Assembly (NCBI GenBank): GCA_025558075.1
Contig: JAHLKF010000022.1
Coordinates: 273,407-337,406 of the forward strand
Direction: 5' to 3'
DNA: 64,000 nt
Source of the DNA: Gaertneriomyces semiglobifer
Taxonomy: Eukaryota > Chytridiomycota > Chytridiomycetes > Spizellomycetales > Spizellomycetaceae
Positions within the stretch are counted from its first letter, which is position 1. Each line of letters opens with the position of its first letter. This document shows, piece by piece, positions 10,484 through 22,081 of the stretch. The notes below the pieces were generated by a model that was not told where the DNA came from, searched no databases, and was given only the letters and a program-made list of their open reading frames with translations. The position numbers were made by a program, and so were the translations under genes.

Positions 10484-11379
10484 TCAAGTAAGTGGGATAC
10501 CTTCAGTGTCACTCGTTCCACCAGTAAGTTCATCATTACTTTCGATCTTGACTCTCTTCTTCTTCTCTTCCGTTCTCTCTTCTCGCCTCCTCTTCCGTTC
10601 CTCCCGACGAATGGCTTCCCTCTCCTTAATCTTCCGGTAATTCAATTTGTACGAGCATTTCGTGCAAAGTCTCAACTTCACCAGAGCGTTCTTCTTCACC
10701 CCATCCTCCACATATCCAAAATTCACCTCCCAGGATCGCAACTCGTCCGTAACCTGGCAGTCAAGGTTCCCACATACAAACTGGCCTTTACCAGAAATAA
10801 CCTCCTTCTTCGTACGCCATCGTAGAGCAAGTTGGGACGTCTTATATCTAGATAGGTTCGCAAGACAGTATTCCTTGAAAAGGGCATCGTAATACTTGCG
10901 TGCCAGCCGGGTTTCCCAAGTGTCCTCCCCATCTACTTGCGGCTCGTCCCTCAAAAACCTGAAGAGCAACGTGTCCGTGCATTCCAGTCAACATGGGCCA
11001 GATGGATGGGGCCCTGCAGAGACTCACTTGTGGTGCTCTTTAAGTACTTCCAATTCCGACACGCCTGTGGCTCCAGTATCCAGCATATCCTTCTTGCCAT
11101 CTTTATAGTAGGCCAAGTACTCTGACATTAACTTTTTGTGTCTCTGTATAGGCGTGATAGGGGACGTCAGATATACATTCAACCATGGCATTGATAAAGA
11201 TGTTAGCTCACTTGATAGGCATCTAGCCCAGACATGGTTTTCCGAAAGACATTAGATGTTTTATTGGCCTCTCCATCGCTCGTCGCCGGCGAGGATCGTG
11301 GGACTTCATCGCAATTCTTGGGTTGCTTGAAAGCTAACGGGACTGCAAAGTAGGTTGACCCCGGTTGGTGCTCTGACAT
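10484..11379 (-). CDS. FRA10AC1: FRA10AC1 homologue, nuclear splicing-associated protein
   Basis: Homologue of the human fragile-site protein FRA10AC1, a nuclear protein linked to the spliceosome. The conserved core is plain: WETRLARKYYDALFKEYC, then LANLSRYK, VISGKGQFVCGN, LRSWEVNFGYVE and NALVKLRLCTKCSYKLNYR, which holds the CxxC...CxxC zinc-binding pairs. The C-terminus is a Lys/Arg/Glu-rich tail typical of the family. Exon 1 starts at the ATG at 11377-11379 and ends MSGLDAYQ. Two introns (GTGAGC and GTGAGT donors) lead to RHKKLMSEYLAYYKDG and then the core exon. It lies head to head with REXO2, 120 bp apart. Confidence 0.93.
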
Positions 11380-11499
11380 CGTTGTCGAAGAATAAGTAGA
11401 TAGCAACACCTCGTCTTACGTACTGTTGAGCCTCAAAGTGGTGCGGATGTGCACCAATGATTAAAGTCACGGAAATGTTCAAAGTGCGCGGAAGTAGAA

Positions 11500-12277
11500 A
11501 TGTGGGGTCGAGCACATTCTTTGGCTAGGCTCATCAAACCGCCTCTAGCCCTTGGAAGAAGACTATCAACCACAATGGCAGTTTCTTCGACGCCCATTAA
11601 GGATCCACTTGTGTGGATCGACCTCGAGGTAAAACCCCAGCACTGTTCGCCCATTGCAATCTGGAACGCTGAGATTCGAAGATGTAGATGACCGGCCTCG
11701 ACTCCCAGAAGGACAAAATTCTGGAGGTCGCCTGCATCATTACAGATGGCGAACTTAACATTGTCGCCGAAGGCCCTGACATCGTTGTGCACCAACCAAG
11801 AGAAGTTCTCGACCACATGAACGAATGGTCAGTCATTTCCGCTGCTTGAGCAATGAAGTCAAGGGGGCATTCGCCGGACGCTCTCCTCATAGGTGCATTG
11901 AGCAACACGGCAAGTCCGGGCTTACAGAGGCGTCTCTCAATTCCCCTTATTCCCTGGAGAAAACGCGGGATCTACTGTTGGCGTTCATTAAGTCGCATGT
12001 TCCTACCGCCAATTGTGCCCCTCTAGCCGGGAACACAGTTCATGCTGACAAAGCGTTTCTGGCAGCGTATATGCCTGAAGTGACAGAACATCTTCATTAT
12101 CGCATCGTGGATGTTTCTACGGTAAAAGAATTAGCCCGAAGATGGTATCCGCAAGTCTTCGCTTCCGCACCAAAGAAGGGTTGCAGCCACAGAGCGCTGG
12201 ACGATATTCGCGAAAGCATTGAGGAGCTCAAATGGTACAAGCAGGAACTTTTCAAGGAGAGGATTAACAAGGATTAA
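11500..12277 (+). CDS. REXO2: oligoribonuclease, mitochondrial (DEDDh 3'-5' exonuclease)
   Basis: Degrades short RNA fragments to nucleotides. The DEDDh motifs are complete after splicing: WIDLEMTGLD, an Asp in HADKAFLAAYMPE, YRIVDVSTVKELARRW, and the catalytic His/Asp in HRALDDIRESI. The exons are 11500-11628, 11688-11827 and 11893-12277, with introns of 59 and 65 nt. I chose the ATG at 11500 rather than 11575 because the extra 25 residues (MWGRAHSLARLIKPPLALGR, then RLSTT) form a basic, Ser/Leu-rich mitochondrial targeting signal. The second ATG could give a cytosolic form, as known for some family members. The length of about 215 residues is normal. Its divergent neighbour is FRA10AC1. Confidence 0.95.
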
Positions 12278-12361
12278 ATACGAAATATGGTGTTACGCCA
12301 CATGTACAAACAACCGGTACCCAATTTACAAATGTCTGCTACCAGAAAGCTCAAACTACGA

Positions 12362-14856
<2,495 letters not shown>

Positions 14857-15432
14857 GGCCGACTGATTTACAAATGGACAACACTCTAGCACGCTTGAGA
14901 ACCTGGGGAACACCAATTAGTAGTCACTATAGCCCTCTTGAAACTTTTTACAGCAACGCTCTCAGCGGCTGTAAAAAAGTTACTCGCTGCTGTCCCTGAG
15001 AGTAGTGAATGTAAACTGCCATGAATGAAGGGAACGCGTTACCAACCAGCGCTCTCTGGACACCAACAGCGCCGTCAAACGCATAATACTTTCGGGCGGG
15101 AACAGGACAGCGGAAATTGCAGTTCAGAGCTGCGGAAATGCCATTAGGATGGTATTCAGAAGAACGCTGCGGTGGCATCCCGGAATGAAGCACGAGAATC
15201 ATCAACGTCTACTGAGAAGCAGAGCGGAGCAGCCTTCCGCTGCCAGACCGGATTTATTGTCTGCTAGCTGATAGAACCATGAAATGATACGGATCACTGG
15301 AGTGATTGAGCCAGCATTTTCGTGAGGCTCTCGAAAATGCGTCAATGTTCCAACCGTAACCGGTCACACATTGCCACAACACAATCAAGAACCATCGACT
15401 ACGTGTACACCTCTCTTGAGATCAACTCAAAC

Positions 15433-15520
15433 CAATCTTCAAACGTTGCGCAGAAGAAGAGTTGATCGTTGATGCCCAATCTTCAAACGTTGCGCAGAAG
15501 AAGAGTTGATCGTTGATGCC
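15433..15520. repeat. 44-bp perfect tandem duplication
   Basis: The unit beginning CAATCTTCAAACG and ending TTGATGCC is present twice back to back (15433-15476 and 15477-15520) with no mismatch that I can see, suggesting a recent event. Confidence 0.9.
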
Positions 15521-15609
15521 ACTAGCGCAACCTTTTTTCCATTTCTGTAAAGCTTTGAGATGCTCAGCGGTAACTATGCCATCCAACCTCACCAACTACT
15601 AACTGGCAA

Positions 15610-16080
15610 TCAAACCCACACACAGCAGCAGGCGGTGGTACATAAGCATAGTTGTGTGGGAGGTTCTATGCGAGTCTCTCTGGCAAATTTTGCACATGTC
15701 CGCAAGCACGAAGGGAGCATGCTGGTAGTATGGACAGCCCAGTCCAGGTTACAAGGTCTGCCTACAGCATCTCCAACAAACAAGGCGTACTCTACCATCC
15801 TTCCAAATGCAGGATCCAACTCACTGTATCGCAGGAGTGGCAGGTTTGCTCGAGTCAGTATCGCATGTGAACAATTTGCAGCGAGATACAAAAGATTGAG
15901 CGTCGAAGCAATGTTGCAGTCACCGATGTGGTTGAGGACGATGGTTCTGGTGATGACCCGGATGGTGACGACTTCTTTGGTGCAACCATTTCTTCGGATG
16001 GGGGCATCCAGGCTCTCTACGGTGTTCGGGTTTTCTTCCTGCAGCCAAACTTCCGTGTACCAGGTGGATGTTGGCATGTC
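15610..16080 (-). CDS. candidate hypothetical protein
   Basis: An unbroken frame of nearly 200 codons runs from about 16203 to 15610; its first ATG is near 16080. The composition is protein-like (WYTEVWLQEENPNTVESL; later HIGDCNIASTLNLLYLAANC, faintly like an F-box helix pair). I cannot assign a family. The plus strand is also open across much of the same DNA, and one of its frames (15928-16158) is exactly codon-antisense and looks equally good. Strand choice is therefore uncertain, and the locus may hold exons of a gene I have not assembled. Confidence 0.3.
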   Translation of the reverse strand, partial: DMPTSTWYTEVWLQEENPNTVESLDAPIRRNGCTKEVVTIRVITRTIVLNHIGDCNIASTLNLLYLAANCSHAILTRANLPLLRYSELDPAFGRMVEYALFVGDAVGRPCNLDWAVHTTSMLPSCLRTCAKFARETRIEPPTQLCLCTTACCCVWV

Positions 16081-16489
16081 AAGTGCCTTCTCTTCATAGC
16101 ACACGAGGTGGTGGTGGAATACACAGAGGTTGAATGGTACATTATAGTTGGATATTAATGGCGGAGACAGGTATTTTGGGGTGATGACGGCGTCAACCCG
16201 CACGGACAGGACAGTGGGAGAGGTTGGTCATGTTGTAATTCGAGAAACTGTTCGAAGGATGGTGTTGGCTCCAAGCTCTCCTGGCTGTTGACACTCTCAG
16301 GTATACTTTGTCAGTACGGAAGAGGACGCAAATTTCCTAGCGATTTTCCATTCTCGACAACAGCAGTACTTCAAGCATTCACCAAGTGGACCTAAAGACG
16401 AGGGATGGTGAACGCGACCAGGCGGGGTTACGTAATCCAAAGTGCGCGCGAACGTCGAAGCATTTGTTGACGGTGAATTCCAAAATCCT

Positions 16490-16497
16490 TATATAAA
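16490..16497 (+). promoter_or_regulatory. TATA box upstream of synaptobrevin
   Basis: TATATAAA lies about 230 bp before the VAMP start codon. It is a plausible core promoter with a long leader. Confidence 0.4.
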
Positions 16498-16728
16498 TGT
16501 GGATGCTGAAAGCTATTTTTATGGTTATTTTGTTCGATATTTCAGGCGGTTCCGGAGCCACCTGGAACGACCAGAAATAGAAATCTTCCCGAGTTTCGCA
16601 CAAGTCATAACACTCGCCACCACGACCTCAACTCTGTGCACCGACTGATTTCCTGCTCGCAGCTGCACTTTGAAGCAGGAGAAAGCGTTGCATTGTAGAA
16701 TTCTCATCGTTACGTCTGAATTGCAAAA

Positions 16729-17110
16729 ATGTCGGCACAACCCCAGTCACCAAAGAAGACCGAACAGGTCCAGCAACAGGTCGATGAAGTTATTGGCATC
16801 ATGCACAACAACATCGACAAAGTTATGCAACGCGGTGAAAGACTGGAAAGTCTTCAAAACAAGACGGACGATCTCCAGCAAGGTGCGCTGCAGTTCAAGC
16901 GCGGTGCGACCAAAGTACGGAGACAAATGTACGTGCCGCCCGGTTTTTTGAAATAACTTTGAACTGCGCACGCACTGACGCCGTTCTGTTGCCCTTTATA
17001 CCAACAGGTGGTGGAAGGATTTAAAAATGAAGCTAATCATTGCCGCCATCGTCATTGTGCTGCTGATCATTATTATCGTTACGACGGTCAAGGCCCTCAA
17101 TAAGAAATAG
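16729..17110 (+). CDS. synaptobrevin/VAMP family v-SNARE (Snc-type)
   Basis: Vesicle SNARE for secretory or endosomal fusion at the plasma membrane. The SNARE motif has the zero-layer Arg in IDKVMQRGERLESLQNKTDDL and continues QGALQFKRGATKVRRQM, then WWKDLKMK and a C-terminal hydrophobic anchor (LIIAAIVIVLLIIIIVTTV) with a short KALNKK luminal end. Two exons, 16729-16928 and 17008-17110, flank a 79-nt intron (GTACGT...CAACAG). At about 100 residues it is compact like yeast Snc1/2. No longin domain is present. Tail-anchored topology is expected. Confidence 0.95.
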
Positions 17111-17538
17111 GCAGTGCTGCTAGGCCATTTATGTGCGATGGTACCTTCTGAGAGACAATGGAATCAGCGCAGGCGTTGTATAGTTTGCCTTTTCAATTTT
17201 AATATACCGTTTAGTAATTTTTTGGAAGTTGCGTGTGGGATGCCCTCCAATGTCGCAAAGGTTCAATTGAGAAAACCTACAGTCATCGCTTCGACGGCCT
17301 TTTACGAGCGGACCGAGTGCCGAGATTGCAGTGTGATGTTCTTCGACGCACCTCCTGTTTTCAAGGCCCTCTCATTATTGTCATCGCTATGGCCTCACAG
17401 TTGATAATAGCCATTTCAATGACAAGCTCAGAAACTTGGAGTCACTTGCAAGTCAGTTTGTGTAGATCTAAATTGTTCAACTTCTTGAAGAAATGAGGAG
17501 AACTTGAGGTGGACGGATGGGAAGGGAACCACTACGCA
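17111..17538. other. intergenic region
   Basis: It lies between the synaptobrevin stop and the M16 peptidase start. I see no open frame worth listing and no clear repeat. Confidence 0.5.
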
Positions 17539-20500
17539 ATGCACCGACCGCTGTTATTTTCCCTTCGAAGTAGTGGAATGCTATGTATGCGCAGTCTAGC
17601 TAACACACAACATGCGCGGCGACTAGCCACAGGGGTCACAACGAGTTTGCCCAAAAAGTTACAGGACATACCCATTCTGACGAAACAGTTGAAGGACCGT
17701 ACACTCGCAAAGTTAGTGAGTATTCTGGAGAGATTTTGCCGAAGTGCGTAGTCTCATTTGTCATCATAGACGCTTGCGAATGGCATCCGTGGAGTTTTGA
17801 TATCGGATCCGGGAACTCCTACCACTGGGGCCGCACTCTCTGTGGAAGCAGGTAGCTGGCGTGACGGCAAGCATGAGGGCACTGCCCACTTTCTTGAGCA
17901 TATGCTCTTTCTCGGAACGAAATCCTATCCCAAAGAATACGATTACGAGAGGTTCATTTACGACTCGAACGGGCAACTCAACGGGTACACTGCCTCAGAC
18001 CACTCTCTCTACTACTTCACGTCGTTGACCCCAACAGCATTTGATGGTGCATTGGATCGTTTTTCAAAATTCTTCTATGAGCCACTATTCAACGAGTCAT
18101 GTGTTGACCGTGAGATGAACGCCGTGCATCAGGAGTACCTAAAGAACGTGGAACAGGACGGTTGGCGCATCTTGCACGTGCGGAAAGCGCTGTCGAATCC
18201 AGAACACCCTTTTTCCGGATTCAACACTGGTAATCTTGATACCATGAAGTTGATCAATCAGGAGTACTTGAAAGATTGGTTCAAGCAGAACTACAGCGCC
18301 AACCTGATGTACTTCGCCTTGCTAGGGCGTGACCCAATAGAAGTTTTGGCACAAAAAGCGGAAAAGGCGTTTGGGGGAATCCCCAACAACGAGCTTGTTA
18401 CATTGTCCACTGCGGGATGTCCGATATTTCCATCGTCATTACATGGAACCCTTGTGTGGGTGGAGCCTATCAAGAACTTGCGGGAGCTCACGCTTTCATG
18501 GGAGGTTCCTATCGAGTTTGCTGACATGGCGACCAAACCTGCTGCCTTGGCCTCACATGCCATCGGATATGAAGGACGGGGCTCGCTGTTGTCCTCGCTA
18601 AAGAGAGACGAACTGGCGGAAGGCCTGTCTGCGGGAAAGAGCCATCTCGGCGCCGACAATTTACTCTTTGAAATATCCGTTTCTCTGACCGACAAGGGCC
18701 TTAAACAATGGCGCGATGTTGTTCAGCGTATCTTCGAAGCGATTGAATCGTTCAAGGCAGAGGCGTGTCCAAAATATCTATATGATGAAATCAATTATAT
18801 CCGTAAAGTTGGATACCAGTATCAGCAGCGTAACGCGGACCTTGCCACGAGCTATTGCGGAATGCTACGCAAAGAGGGCATGGAAACATTTCCCGCTCGC
18901 TCATACTTCATAGAGCGCTTCGATGCCTCTGGCGTGCGAGCCTTGTTGGACCATTTGGTTCCGCAAAGTTGCATGTACATGATGGTATCTCAGAAGTCAG
19001 AGGCCCCGTTAGAGTTCACAGAGAAATGGATGGGAGCAAAGTATGGCCTTCAACGTCTCGAAGCTGAGCTCCCGAAGTGGGCTGCCACATCGGCATCACC
19101 CGCAATCAAGTTCCCGGAACCGAATCGTTTTGTTCCTACCAATTTGCCCCTGGAAGAACGCAGCGGGGCTCCTCCGCAGCTATTGGTCGACCAAGCCGCT
19201 GGCAAAATGTACTTCTATCCGGATGAGGAGTTCCTGGTCCCCGAAGCTGCCTATATTTTCAATATCAAAACCCCTGCCATCCGACCTGACAATGCAACAT
19301 CGCTGGTTTTGGCGTCCTTGTATAACCGCTTTGTCCATGAGCGGTTGAACGAGCTTTCTTACGACGCCTCTTCTGCCGGTTTGCATTACGACATATGGGT
19401 CCACCAAGATACCGGTGTAGCGATGCAGATTGATGGGTATAGCGAGAAATCTCTTCTGCTAATGAAGGAAGTTTTGGAACGGCTTCGGAATCCGGAATTC
19501 ACGGAAGGGGAATTTGCCATTTTCAAAGAGAGCCTTGTCAGATCGTACAAAAATGCGGCCAAAAATCCTCCTGTACGCCAGGCTATGGAAAAGGTCTCCG
19601 AGACCATTTATGAACAATACTGCAGTAGCGATATGGTCAGTAGCATTTACCTCAAGTTGCTTAAGCACAAGGCTAACTGTTGCGTTGGCAGCTTGCGAAA
19701 GCGGCGAACGATGTGACACTGGACGACTTGCGTGACTTTTCTCGAACACTCTTCAGTAGTCGTTACATTGAAGCATTTGCTGGGGGGAACCTGACGTCTG
19801 CGTCCGCCATGGCGGCGTGGGAATTGGTGTTGGCCGATCTTCCCGGGACGGCCTGCGATCCTTCATCTGTGCAGAAGTCCGGGGTGAGGCCGATGACGGG
19901 TGACAGGCCGGAGTTTCGCACCAAGGACCTCGGAGTGAAGGGAAATGCCTTAGTCTGGGTATGTGAACTAGGCAAAAAGGACGTCTGGAAGCGGACTGGT
20001 CAGCAATTGTTAGCCAAGTTAAGCAAGGAGCCTTTTTATACTGAGGTTGGTTCGTTTTCACCAGTACACCAGTATGCCGCGGATGGGCTAACCATTCGTT
20101 TATTGTTTTCACGCAGCTTCGCACCAAACAACAGGTGAATACTACTGCTTCTCTGTTTTTCTGTCGACGTGTTGTTGACTTTTCACGTCCAATAGACGGG
20201 ATACATCGTGAGTTCCGGGCTTTTTGAGGCCAACAAGCAGTTGTACCTGCAAGCGGCTGTGCAATCAAGTACTCATGATCCGCGCGACTTGCTGGCACGA
20301 ATTGAGCTATTCCAAGAAGCGTTTCTGAGAGACTTGGTAGAGAGCGCCGACATTGAGTCGCGTTTTGGTATGTGCCTGAATAAGTCATCGTACCGCTAAG
20401 GAGAGTTGCTGAGTCGTATATTTCGCAGATTCCGTGAAGCATTCCCTTTTGGAGCGATTGCGGCAGCCCTATGATACCTTGGCTTCGAAGCTTCGTTTCT

Positions 20501-20709
20501 TTAATTATCTGGCTTATGAAGAGAATGCAAACTTCCTAGCAATTTCCGAAAGAATAGCAGCGCTTGAAAGGTTCACCTTAGACGACTTACGCAAGTTCGC
20601 CAAGGAAACGGTGGGCCGAACAAATAGACGTAGACTGGCCGTGCTAGCATACGGGAATGATGACGAGAGCAAGGAATTCTGTTACCGCTTGATGAACTCG
20701 AAGCTGTGA
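17539..20709 (+). CDS. insulin-degrading-enzyme-like M16 zinc metallopeptidase
   Basis: Large inverzincin-type peptidase of the insulysin group. The zinc site HFLEH is in EGTAHFLEHMLFLG, and the downstream Glu is in MNAVHQEYLKN. The C-terminal half carries the family's LRTKQQ-GYIV segment. Six exons: 17539-17715, 17770-19635, 19692-20045, a micro-exon 20117-20134, 20196-20367 and 20429-20709, giving about 955 residues, close to the usual length of about 1000. The first 59 residues (MHRPLLFSLRSSGMLCMRSL, then basic and Ser/Thr-rich) look like a mitochondrial presequence, so organelle peptide clearance is a reasonable inference. The start is the first in-frame ATG. It converges with the I9 inhibitor gene. 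Confidence 0.93.
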
Positions 20710-20831
20710 GGAGAAACAGGTGCAACACGCAACCACCGGTATATGTAGATTGTGACTGCAATTACCAAAAAGAAGAAAATACCAAAAACAAACATATCAA
20801 GTTCGCTAGAGGCGAACTACTGCCTCTTCGA

Positions 20832-21315
20832 TTAAAGACCGTGGTCGTCATTGAAGGCATTGACCGGCCGGTCCTCTTCAATTTCTTCCACACCAGCAAT
20901 GGAGGAGAAAGACGTGACAAGTGTGGACGGGATTTCAATAGTCATGGCTGGAATGACAGTGAACCTACAAGGATCACAGAGGTATATTAGAAATAGCTGA
21001 TGTGCGGAACGAATGTCAATTGTTACCTGTGGATAATTCTTCCCCCAGACTGCTCAACCTTGTGTATTATGTCTTCTAATGTTTGCGCAGTTGCCGATTC
21101 TTTGAAAGACAATATGTACTGTTTCATGTCTGGAATTGAGGAAAACGCACTCCTTTAGTAGGTGTCAATACTCACAAAGTTGAGAAGAGAGCCTTACCAC
21201 CAGCGCCTTCTTGAACATCCGCCTGAGCGGCGCTCGCGGCGGTCGAAGGCACAAAGACAGTCAAGACTGCTAAGGCTAGGATAGCGTAGAAGATGAAGCG
21301 AGTAGGGAAGCGCAT
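20832..21315 (-). CDS. secreted peptidase inhibitor I9 family protein
   Basis: Small subtilisin-propeptide-like inhibitor. Three exons assemble in frame. The first has a signal peptide (MRFPTRFIFYAILALAVLTV, then Ala-rich) and ends EGAG before a GTAAGG donor. The second is MKQYILSFKESATAQTLED, then KVEQSGGRIIHR. The third is FTVIPAMTIEIPSTL...SIAGVEEIEEDRPV and ends FNDDHGL at 20832. The pattern of two strand-helix units ending in a Val-Glu-x-Ile-Glu-x-Asp strand is that of I9 inhibitors such as yeast Pbi2, which is cytosolic and lacks a signal. An extracellular or vacuolar role is inferred. About 115 residues. Confidence 0.82.
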
Positions 21316-21370
21316 GGTTGGTGGATGCCAAAGTTTGGTGGGTGAGCTTCGAAAGGACGAAATCCCGTCA

Positions 21371-21634
21371 ATGAGCGTCAACGCCAAGCTGGTCAACACA
21401 TCCGTTAGCGATAAGCGAATTTAACAGGCTCCCCAACGCCATTGACGCCGCGAACTTGGTTCAACAGAAGATTAAGGTTGAGCAATGGATGGACGAGATA
21501 CTCGTCGTTCCAGAGTGGTTAGATGCTACTTTCACTGTCGATAACCTGCTGGGGTTGCGTGAGCACACGATCCTTCCGTTCATTTATTTGGACTCGTGGT
21601 TGCAACCGCTCATCAGTATCATCGGACAATTATG
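21371..21634 (+). CDS. candidate small protein of unknown function
   Basis: A frame open from about 21399 to a TGA at 21632-21634 has strong protein character: NLVQQKIKVEQWMDEILVV, then PEWLDATFTVDNLLGLREH, ending PLISIIGQL. A possible first exon is the ATG at 21371 (MSVNAKL) joined across 21392-21467 (76 nt, weak GTCAAC donor, acceptor TTCAACAG), which keeps the frame. It lies just upstream of, and divergent from, the I9 inhibitor. I do not recognise it. Another first exon is possible. Confidence 0.4.
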
Positions 21635-22081
21635 AGTTGCTCGCGAGCGCTTTCAGATTCGCTCGGCTGCTTTGCTATCATGACTAGCGTAATGAAGAGA
21701 CATGTACCGATGCCATTGTTCTTTGCTTTCAAAAGTCTTGAGCATATGAATGCACACGCAGACGTCCACCACTACTAAACGCCATGCAACAAAGGCGCCA
21801 CTAGCATTACAATTGGAAATATGCAGGAGCAAGTGTAGCAGCTGATGGCCATTTCCAAATAACTATCAACATCAGAGAAACACTTTGCTAGCGGTTCTTG
21901 TTGGCTGGAAGAAGATATGTGTGGCATTAAGTTGTCACCTCTTGTTATTGATTGGACGTGTCGTCCCGCCAGGCATTTTCCTGTACTGACCATAGAGAGC
22001 ATCAAGTGACTGCTTCATCCTCTACATGCACATAATACGCACTGCCCAGTTGAGTAGGCTAACGAAAAAGAAGCACCTTTC
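21635..22081. other. intergenic region upstream of the CDK gene
   Basis: No supported gene. This is presumably the promoter of the downstream kinase. No TATA box is obvious. Confidence 0.5.

Larger units (their letters stand above)
14857..16728. other. poorly resolved interval between kinesin-13 and synaptobrevin
   Basis: It holds a 44-bp direct duplication (15433-15520), a candidate minus-strand coding stretch (15610-16080) and a TATA box (16490) for the synaptobrevin gene. Between 14857 and 15430 I see nothing I can support. Confidence 0.4.

Noticed and set aside
20709..20832. M16 peptidase and I9 inhibitor as an enzyme-inhibitor module
   Set aside because: I9 proteins act on subtilisin-type (S8) peptidases, not M16 metallopeptidases. 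Tail-to-tail adjacency alone is not evidence.
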